A stretch of 64,000 nucleotides of DNA, taken from Flavobacterium sp. SH_e (GTDB taxonomy: Bacteria > Bacteroidota > Bacteroidia > Flavobacteriales > Flavobacteriaceae). Made by a program: the position numbers and the translations under genes. Shown piece by piece: positions 51,914 to 61,331 of the stretch; positions within the stretch are counted from its first letter, which is position 1; every line of letters begins with the position of its first letter. Under the pieces are notes generated by a model. The model was not told the DNA's origin and searched no databases. It saw only the letters and a list, made by a program, of their open reading frames with translations. Location: positions 1 through 64,000 of the forward strand of contig NZ_JAOVZN010000005.1 in assembly GCF_025717045.1 (NCBI RefSeq). The letters are read 5' to 3'.

Positions 51914-53014
51914 TTAATTTTCTGTTGTAACTTTTCGTGTTCGCCATCTAAATTTCCGCGGAACATGATTTCCCATGAGATAACCCCATGCGGAAAGAGA
52001 TTCAATTCGATCAAAAATAATTTTTAAAATAGCAAGAAGCGGAATGGCTAAAAACATTCCAGAAACTCCAGCCGCCGCGCCTCCAACAATAATTCCCATA
52101 ATCGAAACAAAGGCATTTATTTCTACTTTAGAATTTATAATTAATGGCACAAGAAGGTTATTATCAATGAATTGTACAATAATATTCACAATCAAAATTC
52201 CAAGAATCACAGAGGTTTCGCCAGATCCTGTTAGAGAAGCTAAAACAGTTATAATTCCAGCGATTGTAATTCCAATATAAGGAATAAGGTTCAAGATACC
52301 CGTAATTAATCCTAACAATATGAAATATTTGATGCCAATAATCCATAATCCTAAACTTGTTAAGACAGAAACTACAAGCATTTCGATAATTAAACTTACG
52401 ATATAATTGTTAATAGAAACTTTTATCTGAGAAAGAATATCCATTAAAGCGGGATGGTTTTCTTTTTTAATTAATTTTGCTAAGAACAGCTTAAAATGTT
52501 CTTTATAAATTAAAAACAAAAAAGTATAGACAATAATAATCATACTGTCTAATAGAACGTCGCTTACAGATATTATAAAAGATCCCAGTTTTGCTTGACC
52601 GGTTTTTACTGAATCTTTGGTAACCGAATCTAAATATTTTTTTTGTTCTCCAATACTTACCTGAAAATTTTCTCTAATGAATTTATGAATTTCGATTATA
52701 AAAGAATTGGCATTCTTCTTTATGGTCTCAAAATCATTAGCCATATAGGTAACTTGATAAGAAATGAAAATCAAGATTCCAACAATAAAGGATAGAAAAA
52801 TTACGAGACAGGTCATTGCTGCAAGATGCCTTGGGAATTTCAATTTTGTATTGAAAAAAGTAAAAATAGGCAGTAATAATACGGCAAATAGAAATGCCAT
52901 TAAAACTGGTGTTAAAATATCTTTTCCGATGCAAAAAATAAATGCAAAACAGATTAAGGTAACAAGAATAAAAGAAAGTTTTGCATAAAATGGTAAAGTT
53001 ATGGGCCGAGTCAT
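51914..53014 (-). CDS. AI-2E family transporter
   Basis: 366 residues, seven to eight helices with the central conserved LGLITGILNLIPYIGITIAGI and the GGAAAGVSGMFLAIPLLAILKI motif of the family (PF01594). Members include transport or efflux proteins such as E. coli TqsA and PerM. Inner membrane; substrate undetermined. Confidence 0.88.
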   Translation of the reverse strand: MTRPITLPFYAKLSFILVTLICFAFIFCIGKDILTPVLMAFLFAVLLLPIFTFFNTKLKFPRHLAAMTCLVIFLSFIVGILIFISYQVTYMANDFETIKKNANSFIIEIHKFIRENFQVSIGEQKKYLDSVTKDSVKTGQAKLGSFIISVSDVLLDSMIIIVYTFLFLIYKEHFKLFLAKLIKKENHPALMDILSQIKVSINNYIVSLIIEMLVVSVLTSLGLWIIGIKYFILLGLITGILNLIPYIGITIAGIITVLASLTGSGETSVILGILIVNIIVQFIDNNLLVPLIINSKVEINAFVSIMGIIVGGAAAGVSGMFLAIPLLAILKIIFDRIESLSAWGYLMGNHVPRKFRWRTRKVTTEN

Positions 53015-53115
53015 TTTTATTTTATTTAGCTGAATTATAAAACAAATATTACAATTAATTTGCCTTTTTTCGTTGCAGCTTTTCTTGTGCCCGTTATAAA
53101 ATTCCCATTACAATT

Positions 53116-53646
53116 TTAATCGAAAAATTCCCTTTCTTCATATTTTGCTGGAATTATCGAAATTCCTTTTTGCAGTAGTAAATTGTTCGGGAAAACTATT
53201 TTTTCACCTTCTTTCGTTTTTAGACTTACGTGAAAAGTATTGATGTCCTCAATTTCAGCTTCTATTGGAAAATCTTTATCATGGATTTTGATTGTGTCTC
53301 CAATTCTAAAAGGAAACGAGAAAAACAAAACCATTCCAGAAGTTATATTGCTCAAAATAGACCATTGAGCAAACATTGCAACACCAATAACGGTTGCGAT
53401 AGAAGAAATTGTAATAAAAATATCTTCTGTCTGAACTCCCCAAATAACAATTAAAGTTGTTACTACAAGAATGTTCATTAAAATATTAATGTATTTGATA
53501 ACTAGATTTGTGCGGTGTTCAAATAATTGACTTGTATAGGCGAAACGTCTTATTAATTTAGCGATTACCATTCGCAATACAATCAAAACTCCAATAAGAA
53601 CTATTGTTGCTATTATTTCGCGGCTATACTCTTTAAAAGAAAACAT
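53116..53646 (-). CDS. Small MscS-type mechanosensitive channel
   Basis: 176 residues. Two helices (about 9-27 and 47-65), a third pore helix with IGVAMFAQWSILSNITSGMVLFFSFPF, then a short beta domain (FRIGDTIKIHDKDFPIEAEIEDINTFHVSLKT). Shorter than typical MscS (about 280 residues), lacking most of the C-terminal domain, as do a number of Bacteroidota forms. Probably protects against hypo-osmotic shock. Confidence 0.85.
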   Translation of the reverse strand: MFSFKEYSREIIATIVLIGVLIVLRMVIAKLIRRFAYTSQLFEHRTNLVIKYINILMNILVVTTLIVIWGVQTEDIFITISSIATVIGVAMFAQWSILSNITSGMVLFFSFPFRIGDTIKIHDKDFPIEAEIEDINTFHVSLKTKEGEKIVFPNNLLLQKGISIIPAKYEEREFFD

Positions 53647-53656
53647 AAATAAATTT

Positions 53657-54241
53657 TTACACTAAAGTAGTCAAAAAATCATAAACTTTGGCTGTCGGAA
53701 GTCCCATAACATTTGTATAAGAACCTTCAACTTTTGCAACTGCCATGAAACCAAACCATTCCTGAATTCCGTATGCACCAGCTTTATCATAAGGTTTGTA
53801 ATTTTCTATATAATATAAAATAGCTTCATCTGATAAATCATTGAAAGTTACTTTAGTAATATCGTGCAATAGAGTAGAAGAGTTCTTAGTTTTAAAGCAA
53901 ACAGATGTAATTACATCGTGTGTAGTGTTAGACATCGATTTAATCATTGAGAAAGCTTCTTCTGCGCTTTTTGGCTTCCCTAAAGCTTTATTCTGATGCC
54001 ATACAATAGTGTCGCTGGTAACTAAAATTTCATTTTCTTTCAATTCGCCTTCAAATGCATTGGCTTTTAGTTCGGCAAGATAATCAGTGATTTCGACTGC
54101 TTTTAATTCTGGGGGATAAATTTCTTCGACATCCTTTAAGCGAATTTCAAAATCAAGATCTAAATCCTTAAAAAACTGTTGTCTGCGAGGAGATCCCGAA
54201 GCTAAAATGATTTTATAATTTTTTAGTTTTTCTTTAAGCAT
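53657..54241 (-). CDS. maf: Maf family nucleoside triphosphate pyrophosphatase
   Basis: 194 residues with the family motifs LASGSPRRQQF (14-24), SDTIVWHQNKALGKP and YDKAGAYGIQEW. Maf hydrolyses non-canonical NTPs such as dTTP/UTP or methylated NTPs, preventing misincorporation. It overlaps the next gene upstream by eight bases and ends 10 bases before the MscS gene, in line with one transcript. Confidence 0.92.
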   Translation of the reverse strand: MLKEKLKNYKIILASGSPRRQQFFKDLDLDFEIRLKDVEEIYPPELKAVEITDYLAELKANAFEGELKENEILVTSDTIVWHQNKALGKPKSAEEAFSMIKSMSNTTHDVITSVCFKTKNSSTLLHDITKVTFNDLSDEAILYYIENYKPYDKAGAYGIQEWFGFMAVAKVEGSYTNVMGLPTAKVYDFLTTLV

Positions 54242-55160
54242 TGTATTTGATATTTAAGGCAATAACCAGGATTGATAAGATTCCGAAGAATAAAATAAGT
54301 TTTAAAATAGTGCTTAAATGCTGGAAATCTTTTTGTGTTTTTGCACTAAATATTTTTACGATAAAGTATAATAAAGGAGCTAAAACTGTTGCAAAAGCAT
54401 AAAATATAGTAATATAAAGCTTATTCTGCATGAAATAGGTATTACTATAAAGGGCAAGTAAAACAAAAGCAACAATTGCAAAACCTAAAGCGATTTTTGC
54501 TGCTCTGTTTACGCCAATTGCAACTGGAAGTGTATTCATTCCCATATTGTAATCGCCATTTACGTCTTCAATATCTTTAACAATTTCACGTATAAAATTA
54601 ATCATGAAAGCAAATAAAGCATAGTCGGTTAGAATTGAAAAAAGACTTGCCATTTGCGCTTGATTTTCATGAGTTGTGGCAGGAAAAAGATCAAAAACAC
54701 CAATGATTAAAACACTTACAGCTAAAAGTAATGCTACAACAAAGTTTCCTACAATCATGATTTGTTTTAACGTTGTTGCGTAGAAATACAATAGTGAAGC
54801 AATTAAAATGAAAAGTGATGCAAAAGTTGGTCTTTGAATAATATTAGATAAAATAAATCCTATTGCAACCCCAGAAACGTTTAAGCCAATATAAATGTTG
54901 TAAGCAGCTGTTTCGCTGATTCCTTTTCCAACGACAACATCATTTGGTTTGTTAATGCTATCTGTTCCTACATCATAAATATTATTAATAACATAACCTG
55001 CCGCAGCGAGTAAAACGGTGCTTAAAACAAGTAATCCATATTGCCAATCGGCTAATGCAAGCGGAACATCTTGCTGTTTTAAAAAAGCATAACGAAAAAG
55101 AAGCTGCATAAAAGCAAGCATTAAAAGGTTTTGATAACGTATAAGTTTTAGGAATTTCAT
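54234..55160 (-). CDS. UbiA-family prenyltransferase (geranylgeranylglycerol-phosphate synthase type)
   Basis: 308 residues, nine helices. The first Asp-rich motif NNIYDVGTDSINKPND and the second DIEDVNGDYNMGMNTLP are the metal/prenyl-PP sites. Bacteroidota members with this context are usually labelled geranylgeranylglycerol-phosphate geranylgeranyltransferase; the exact substrate is uncertain. It overlaps maf. Confidence 0.85.
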   Translation of the reverse strand: MKFLKLIRYQNLLMLAFMQLLFRYAFLKQQDVPLALADWQYGLLVLSTVLLAAAGYVINNIYDVGTDSINKPNDVVVGKGISETAAYNIYIGLNVSGVAIGFILSNIIQRPTFASLFILIASLLYFYATTLKQIMIVGNFVVALLLAVSVLIIGVFDLFPATTHENQAQMASLFSILTDYALFAFMINFIREIVKDIEDVNGDYNMGMNTLPVAIGVNRAAKIALGFAIVAFVLLALYSNTYFMQNKLYITIFYAFATVLAPLLYFIVKIFSAKTQKDFQHLSTILKLILFFGILSILVIALNIKYNA

Positions 55161-55165
55161 TTTTT

Positions 55166-55208
55166 GAGGTTCTGAGAGGCTAAGATGCTAAGGTTCTAAG
55201 TTTTTTTA
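55166..55208. repeat. CTAAG-repeat element, copy B
   Basis: GAGGTTCTGAGAGGCTAAG and then ATGCTAAGGTTCTAAG plus T7: the same tandem units and orientation as copy A at 39506. The inverted closing part is missing here. Between two genes on the minus strand. Confidence 0.7.
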
Positions 55209-55244
55209 AATTAACAATTTATTATTAACAATTCACAATTAAAC

Positions 55245-55772
55245 TTAATCGTGCTGTCCGTTAAAATATTCCATCCATTTTCCCTGTACTTTCATTACTT
55301 GTTCGATAACGTCTCTTACGGCTCCACGTCCGCCCTTTACGTGCGAAATATAACGGCAGATTTTTTTTATTTCAGGACTTGCATCTTGCGGACAAGTTGG
55401 AAGTCCTGTCAATTTCATGACATGAAAATCAGGAATATCATCTCCCATATACAACACGTTTTCAGGCTTAATATTTTGTCTTTCAATATATTCGTTAAAA
55501 GTTTTTACTTTGTCAGGAGTTCCTAAATGAATGTCTGAAATACCCAAATTGCGAAGACGAACACGAACACCTTCATTGCTTCCTCCAGAAATAATGCACA
55601 CGTGATAACCGCTTTCAATTGCTGCTTTCATTGCATAACCATCGCGAATGTTCATAGTTCTCAACATTTCGCCTTCATTGGTTACTAAAACAGAACCGTC
55701 TGTAAGTACGCCGTCTACATCAAAAACAAACGTTGTGATGTCATTCATTAATTCTTTATAACTTTTTGCCAT
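55245..55772 (-). CDS. KdsC-like HAD phosphatase
   Basis: 175 residues, the size of KdsC. DxD motif FVFDVDGVLTDGSV (15-28), motif II IISGGSN, motif III PENVLYMGDDIPDF. Consistent with 3-deoxy-D-manno-octulosonate 8-phosphate phosphatase for lipopolysaccharide; the related YrbI/NeuA-type sugar phosphatases cannot be excluded. It overlaps the DUF2520 gene by 17 bases. Confidence 0.83.
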   Translation of the reverse strand: MAKSYKELMNDITTFVFDVDGVLTDGSVLVTNEGEMLRTMNIRDGYAMKAAIESGYHVCIISGGSNEGVRVRLRNLGISDIHLGTPDKVKTFNEYIERQNIKPENVLYMGDDIPDFHVMKLTGLPTCPQDASPEIKKICRYISHVKGGRGAVRDVIEQVMKVQGKWMEYFNGQHD

Positions 55773-56517
55773 TATGCTGTATAGATTGTGTTAGGATTTT
55801 ATAGATATTTTTTTTGTTTTCGTTTTGTAAAAATGCCAAATGAGCGTCGATAGTATTCGAATCGTGACGAATAGCTGGTCCAGTTTGCGCATCAATTGGA
55901 TCTAACGTATTGATTTTATCAGCCGTTTCCTGAATTAAAGGTCTTAAGATCGCAAAAGGAAGCTGATTTTCTTCACAAATTTCATGTCCAATTTGGTATA
56001 AATGATTCGTGAAATTGCTAACAAAAACTGCAGCAACATGAAGCGCTTTTCGCTGTTCAGAACTTATGGAATAAACCGCAGTTGAAACACTTTTAGCAAC
56101 GGTTTCCAAAAGCTTAAAATCGGCTGTATTTTCTGCTTCCAAGCAAAAAGGAACAATTGAAAAGTCGATATTTTTATTCTTAGAAAAAGTCTGCAACGGA
56201 TAAAAAACACCTCGTCGATTTTTTGGATCCAAAAATTCAATTGAAGATGTTCCAGAAGTATGCACTACAAATTGATTGTTGAAAGGAATTTGTTCTGAGA
56301 CCTCTCTGATTGCATTATCTGATACAGAAATAATATACAAATCTGCTGGCTGTAATTCGTTAAAATTTGTAATAATCTTTTCAGAATCAATTAAATGAAG
56401 TAAAGTTTCTTTCTTTCTAGAAAAAACCTGTTTGATTTCAACAATTTTATTTGCTGTGAAAGCCTTTATTAAATGCTGTGCAACATTGCCGGAACCAATT
56501 ATTGTTATCTGAATCAT
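55756..56517 (-). CDS. Rossmann-fold DUF2520 protein
   Basis: 253 residues. N-terminal nucleotide-binding GSGNVAQHLIKAF (8-20) and NELQPADLYIISVSD; the C-terminal part (about 135-245) is the DUF2520 helical domain (ALHVAAVFVSNFTNHLYQIG). Resembles 6-phosphogluconate-type or F420/NAD(P) oxidoreductases of unknown substrate. It leads the unit with the KdsC-like gene, and the start codon is nearly at the transcription start. Confidence 0.82.
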   Translation of the reverse strand: MIQITIIGSGNVAQHLIKAFTANKIVEIKQVFSRKKETLLHLIDSEKIITNFNELQPADLYIISVSDNAIREVSEQIPFNNQFVVHTSGTSSIEFLDPKNRRGVFYPLQTFSKNKNIDFSIVPFCLEAENTADFKLLETVAKSVSTAVYSISSEQRKALHVAAVFVSNFTNHLYQIGHEICEENQLPFAILRPLIQETADKINTLDPIDAQTGPAIRHDSNTIDAHLAFLQNENKKNIYKILTQSIQHNGKKL

Positions 56518-56522
56518 AGGAG

Positions 56523-56551
56523 CAAAATTAATATTATTTTTTTAATGCAAA
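56523..56551 (-). promoter_or_regulatory. Promoter of the DUF2520 gene, almost leaderless
   Basis: Minus-strand TTTG (56551-56548), 17 bases, TAATTTTG (56530-56523). The ATG begins five bases after the -7 box (56517), so the mRNA should have almost no leader. Confidence 0.7.
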
Positions 56552-56767
56552 GGGTCTGTCAAATTATTGATAATGGATTTTTAAAGTTTTTATCGTTCTA
56601 TATTTTTTGTTTGAATTCTAATAGTTTTTTGATAAAAAGCATTGTTTAATAAAACTATCTTTATTTTGTAGGTTTAAACTTTCTAAATTATCAATTTGTT
56701 TGAAAAATAGTCCTTATTTTTGGTTTTTATTAACAAAAGCCAAAGACAGCTAATCAACATTTTTAAG

Positions 56768-56775
56768 TACTTTTG
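56768..56775 (+). promoter_or_regulatory. Promoter -7 element for ccsBA
   Basis: TACTTTTG, 31 bases before the start; a weaker TATTTTTG lies near 56715. Confidence 0.5.
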
Positions 56776-56806
56776 TCGCACTTTTATACAATGTAATTCC
56801 TAAGAA

Positions 56807-59800
56807 ATGGATAAAAAAATATTCTCTTTTTTGTTTTCTACACGATTAATGGCCGTTCTTTTTTTAACATTCGCAATTGCAATGGGTGTTGGAACTTTTA
56901 TCGAAAGTAAATACAATACCGATACAGCCAGAATACTAATTTACAATACTTGGTGGTTTGAAGCAATTATGGCCATCTTTATGATTAATTTCTTCGGAAA
57001 TATCAAAAAATACCAATTGCATAAAAAAGAAAAATGGGCAACTTTGTTATTACACCTTGCCTTTGTTTTTATCATTTTAGGGGCTTTTATTACACGTTAT
57101 ATTAGTTACGAAGGAATGATGCCTATTCGCGAAGGAGCAGCAGAAAACCAAGTCTACTCAGATAAAACCTTTTTGACTGTTTTTGTTGACGGTGAATATA
57201 AGGGTGAAATGAAAAGAAGAGTTTTTGAAAAAAGCCTTTTGCTTTCTCCTGCAACCAATAACGATTTTACAATTGCTGGAAAATTTGACCAGACTCCTTT
57301 TGAAGTTTCGTACTCAAACTACATCATGGGAGCTAAAGAAGTGGTTAAACCAGATCCGAACGGAACTTTGTACTTAAAATTAGTTGAAGCAGGAGCGGGA
57401 GGAAGAGAAGAACACTACCTAAAAGAAGGTGAAGTTCAGAACATTCATAATGTTTTATTTGCCTTAAATAAGCAAACTGACGGTGCAATCAACATTAATA
57501 CTACTGGTAAAGAATACACAATTCAAACTCCTTTTGAAGGTGAATTTATGCGAATGGCAGATCAGTTTAAAGGAAAAGTTACAAAAGATAACGTTCAGCC
57601 TTTAATGATGCGTTCTTTATACAGTATTGGCGACATTAGAATTGTATTTCCAGAGCCTCCAATGAAAGGGAAAGTAGATTATGAATCAAATAATGACTAC
57701 AAAGCAAAATCTCATACAGATGCCGTTGTGGTAAAAGTAAAAGCCGAAGGACAAGAAAAAGAAGTAATGGTTTTTGGTTCTAAAGGTCAAGTTGGAGAAG
57801 CTAAAACAGTTAAAATCGGCAATATTGAATATTCTATTTTCTTTGGAAGTAAAGCTTATATTTTACCTTTTAAAGTTAAACTGAATGATTTTATTGCTGA
57901 TAAATATCCTGGCACAGAAAAAAGTTATTCTGCTTTTAAAAGTAAAGTAACCGTTCAAGATTCGACAGAAACATTTGATGCTGATATCTTTATGAACCAC
58001 GTTTTAGATTATAAAGGATACCGTTTCTTCCAGTCTTCATTTGATCCAGATGAAAAAGGAACAGTTTTATCTGTAAACCATGATTTCTGGGGAACAAACA
58101 TTACATATTTAGGATATTTTCTATTATACATTGGTTTAATGGCAATTATGTTTACTAAACATTCTCGTTTTGGAGATTTAAAAAGAAAATTAGAGAATAT
58201 TCAAAAGAAAAAACAAAAACTAATCACAATATTAGTTTTATTAATTGGTTTGAACGGTTTTGCTCAGCAAACGCCTCATGTACATTCTCACGATCATGAA
58301 CACGATCATGCACATTCTGCAGATCCAAACGATCATGCTAATCACGTTACAGCTCCACCTAGTCAGAAACAATTAGATTCGTTATTGACTATATACAAAG
58401 CGCCAGAGTCTCATGCTGCCAAATTTGGCCGTTTAATTATTCAGGATGCTGGAGGAAGAATGAAGCCAATTAATACGTTTTCATCTGAATTATTGAGAAA
58501 AGTGAGCCACAAGGACACTTACAATGGAATGAATTCTGATCAGGTTTTCTTATCTATGACGCAATATGCGCAGGTTTGGATTCAGATTCCATTGATCTAT
58601 ATTAAATCTGGAAACGATAGTATTCGTAAAATTATCGGAATTGATTCAAAAGATCAATACGCACCATTTGTAAAATTCTTTGATGAACAAGGAAATTATA
58701 AATTATCTCCTTATTTAGATGCAGCTTATAAAGCAGCAAATCCAAATAATTTCGAAAAAGATTTTGTTGAAACTGATAAGAAAGTAAACTTAATGGAATC
58801 AGCATTAAGTGGAAGCATTTTGAAAATTTTCCCAATTCCGAATGATCCAAACCATAAATGGGTTTCTTATTTAGAACGTGAGGGTGCTGGTTTTAAAGGA
58901 ATGGATTCTACTTATGTGAAGCAAATTCTTCCATTATATTTTAGTGCTTTAAATAATGGTTCTATTGAGAAAAACTTTGACACAGCTGATAATTTGGTTG
59001 AAAGCATTAATGGTTTCCAAAAGAAATTTGGAGCTAAAGTACGACCAAGCGAAGAAAAAATCGACGCTGAGATTGCTTACAACAAATATGATGTTTTCAA
59101 AGTATTGCCTTATTGGTACATTACGGTAGCAATTTTGATGCTTATGTTTACGATTTTAAATATTTTCTTTGAGAAAAAATGGCTTCGAATCACCGTAAAT
59201 GTCTTTCATGTTTTCGTAGGTTTACTATTTGTTCTTCATACTTTAGGATTAATTGCGCGATGGTATATTTCTGGGCACGCACCGTGGAGTAATGCTTATG
59301 AATCTATAGTCTATGTTGCTTGGTCGACAATGTTCTTCGGATTGGCTTTCGATAGAAAATCAAAATTAACAATTGCTTCATCTGCATTTGTTACAGCAAT
59401 GATTTTAATGGCGGCATATATGAACTGGATCGATCCAGAAATTGCAAATTTACAGCCTGTTTTGAACTCTTATTGGTTAATGATTCACGTTGCTGTAATT
59501 GTAGCAAGTTATGGTCCAACTGCTTTAGGAATGATTTTAGGTTTTGTGGCTCTTTTATTGATTTTCTTTACAAATGATAAAAACAAAGCCAAAATGGATT
59601 TACATATAAAAGAAGTAAGCTACATTAACGAAATGGCTTTGACAATTGGTCTTATTATGTTAACTATTGGAAACTTCCTTGGAGGACAATGGGCAAATGA
59701 AAGTTGGGGACGTTACTGGGGTTGGGATCCAAAAGAAACTTGGGCTTTAATCTCTATTATGGTTTATGCCTTTGTAATTCACGCTCGTTTTGTTCCAGCT

Positions 59801-60037
59801 TTAAGAGGAAAATGGTTCTTTAACTTAATGAGTATGTATGCTTTTATTTCGATTTTGTTTACCTATTATGGAGTAAACTTCCACTTAGTAGGTTTACACT
59901 CTTACGCAAGCGGAGAAGCACATTCATTAAACTGGATTTATTACTGTTTAATTGTTATTTCTTTAATCGGTGCAGTTACTTATCCGAAATACAGAAAATA
60001 CTATAAGACTAAAAAAGTAAAGAATAAAAAATCTTAA
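56807..60037 (+). CDS. ccsBA: Cytochrome c biogenesis fusion protein CcsBA
   Basis: 1076 residues, the size of a fused ResB-ResC (System II) protein. The N-terminal ResB half (about 1-480) has four helices around a large periplasmic domain. A His-rich, Asp-containing linker (about 490-515) separates it from a signal-like hydrophobic stretch and a soluble region. The C-terminal CcsA half (from about 750) holds the tryptophan-rich WWD-type motif WANESWGRYWGWDPKETWALIS. It exports and attaches haem to apocytochromes c. Stands alone with its own terminator. Confidence 0.93.
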   Translation: MDKKIFSFLFSTRLMAVLFLTFAIAMGVGTFIESKYNTDTARILIYNTWWFEAIMAIFMINFFGNIKKYQLHKKEKWATLLLHLAFVFIILGAFITRYISYEGMMPIREGAAENQVYSDKTFLTVFVDGEYKGEMKRRVFEKSLLLSPATNNDFTIAGKFDQTPFEVSYSNYIMGAKEVVKPDPNGTLYLKLVEAGAGGREEHYLKEGEVQNIHNVLFALNKQTDGAININTTGKEYTIQTPFEGEFMRMADQFKGKVTKDNVQPLMMRSLYSIGDIRIVFPEPPMKGKVDYESNNDYKAKSHTDAVVVKVKAEGQEKEVMVFGSKGQVGEAKTVKIGNIEYSIFFGSKAYILPFKVKLNDFIADKYPGTEKSYSAFKSKVTVQDSTETFDADIFMNHVLDYKGYRFFQSSFDPDEKGTVLSVNHDFWGTNITYLGYFLLYIGLMAIMFTKHSRFGDLKRKLENIQKKKQKLITILVLLIGLNGFAQQTPHVHSHDHEHDHAHSADPNDHANHVTAPPSQKQLDSLLTIYKAPESHAAKFGRLIIQDAGGRMKPINTFSSELLRKVSHKDTYNGMNSDQVFLSMTQYAQVWIQIPLIYIKSGNDSIRKIIGIDSKDQYAPFVKFFDEQGNYKLSPYLDAAYKAANPNNFEKDFVETDKKVNLMESALSGSILKIFPIPNDPNHKWVSYLEREGAGFKGMDSTYVKQILPLYFSALNNGSIEKNFDTADNLVESINGFQKKFGAKVRPSEEKIDAEIAYNKYDVFKVLPYWYITVAILMLMFTILNIFFEKKWLRITVNVFHVFVGLLFVLHTLGLIARWYISGHAPWSNAYESIVYVAWSTMFFGLAFDRKSKLTIASSAFVTAMILMAAYMNWIDPEIANLQPVLNSYWLMIHVAVIVASYGPTALGMILGFVALLLIFFTNDKNKAKMDLHIKEVSYINEMALTIGLIMLTIGNFLGGQWANESWGRYWGWDPKETWALISIMVYAFVIHARFVPALRGKWFFNLMSMYAFISILFTYYGVNFHLVGLHSYASGEAHSLNWIYYCLIVISLIGAVTYPKYRKYYKTKKVKNKKS

Positions 60038-60055
60038 ACGATTATTTTTAGATAT

Positions 60056-60091
60056 AAAAAAAAGGTTCAACATCACGTTGAACCTTTTTTT
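60056..60091. terminator. Bidirectional terminator after ccsBA
   Basis: A 15-bp perfect stem (AAAAAAAGGTTCAAC with GTTGAACCTTTTTTT) with flanking A/T tracts, between convergent genes. Confidence 0.92.
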
Positions 60092-60108
60092 GTTGTATAG
60101 ATTTAATT

Positions 60109-60843
60109 TCATCCTGAAAATCTTCCGCTTAGTAAAAGTATAATAGTCAGAATAATAAAGAATGAAATCAAAAATATAATATGACTTAAGATTGATAATA
60201 AAAAGGCTTTTGCTGTTGGTATTTTATCAAAAAACTGAATATTAGTCCAGAAAATTAAAATCAATCCAATTATATATGTAAATGATGAAAATAACTGCAT
60301 ATGATCTGTTTTGTTTAAATAAAGCAGAATTGGAAATGTCAAAATCTGAACAAAAAGTCTTTGAGATGCTTTGAAAGTATTTAATACAAAAAATTCAATA
60401 AAATTGTAGCCTTGGTTTCTAAATACTGCATAAGTCCCGATTGTATATAGGGGAATCGTAGCAATAGTGACCCAAGAAAAATGAGAAGGAATCCATTCAT
60501 TTAAATTTTCATAATTCAAATATTCGTTAGATTCTCCCTTAAAGTAACTTATATGGAAGTAATGAATTAAAAAGCCATATAAAGTAGCTAAAACGACAAC
60601 TAGTGATAAAGGTTTAAAATGACGAGCTCGTTTTCCCTCTATAAACTCACGAACAGAATGTCCTGGTCTTGTAAAAAGCTGTTTTAAAGAATACAAAATT
60701 CCTTTATCAAAATGCAATAAACCATGCTGAATGTCGTGCCACAAAAAATGAACATTAATTTTATGTGTTTCTGCAGACTGCCCGCAATTATTGCAATAAT
60801 GACCTTTAAAAACTTGATGACAATTTTTGCAAATGATTTCCAT
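60109..60843 (-). CDS. DUF3667 membrane protein with zinc ribbon
   Basis: 244 residues. N-terminal four-cysteine ribbon (Cys5, Cys8, Cys17, Cys20), then HDIQHGLLHFDKGILYSLKQLFTRPGHSVREFIEGKRARHFKPL, typical of DUF3667, and five to six hydrophobic segments. Function unknown. It lies 26 bases after the DoxX-like gene and probably shares its transcript. Confidence 0.88.
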   Translation of the reverse strand: MEIICKNCHQVFKGHYCNNCGQSAETHKINVHFLWHDIQHGLLHFDKGILYSLKQLFTRPGHSVREFIEGKRARHFKPLSLVVVLATLYGFLIHYFHISYFKGESNEYLNYENLNEWIPSHFSWVTIATIPLYTIGTYAVFRNQGYNFIEFFVLNTFKASQRLFVQILTFPILLYLNKTDHMQLFSSFTYIIGLILIFWTNIQFFDKIPTAKAFLLSILSHIIFLISFFIILTIILLLSGRFSG

Positions 60844-60869
60844 TTCAGTACAATATTTGATTTATGAAT

Positions 60870-61247
60870 TTACTTTTTTATGATGCCATCAGGATACATA
60901 ATTGCCAATAAAACTATTATCAGAAGAAAATTATACTCAACACCATTTCTTCCGCCACCTACAACAAACCAGCCTTCTTTAAAATGCACTAAAATGATTC
61001 CCATAATAAGGACAAAAATGGTGACATAACCAGCAAGTTTAATGTATTTATTGGCTAATAAAAGAATCGCAGTAACAACATGAGATAATTTGATGCTCCA
61101 GGCAAGAAAAACGCCATAAGGAGCAAAACCGATTTGATTTAGAAAAAGATTGCCGAAATCATTTATTCCATTATTGAACATTCCAAAAACGGAATGAGTA
61201 AGGAGAATAATCGCGATAGCGATTCTCAAAAGTAAGTTTGCATTCAT
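60870..61247 (-). CDS. DoxX-like membrane protein
   Basis: 125 residues from the ATG at 61247 (an alternative TTG at 61265 would add six residues). Four helices with ATAILL-like and GGGRNGVEYNFLLI segments resembling DoxX/DoxD. The role may be redox-related or structural; not assigned. It follows the terminator of the sigma/anti-sigma unit and so has its own promoter or read-through. Confidence 0.72.
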   Translation of the reverse strand: MNANLLLRIAIAIILLTHSVFGMFNNGINDFGNLFLNQIGFAPYGVFLAWSIKLSHVVTAILLLANKYIKLAGYVTIFVLIMGIILVHFKEGWFVVGGGRNGVEYNFLLIIVLLAIMYPDGIIKK

Positions 61248-61280
61248 AAATTGGTTTTTGGTCAATTAAAAATAATAAAA

Positions 61281-61308
61281 AAACGCATATTGCTATGAAT
61301 ATGCGTTT
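61281..61308 (-). terminator. Terminator of the sigma/anti-sigma operon
   Basis: An 11-bp perfect stem (AAACGCATATT with AATATGCGTTT); the run of As before it is the minus-strand T-tract. Confidence 0.9.
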
Positions 61309-61331
61309 TAACTTTTTAAAACAGATTAAAT

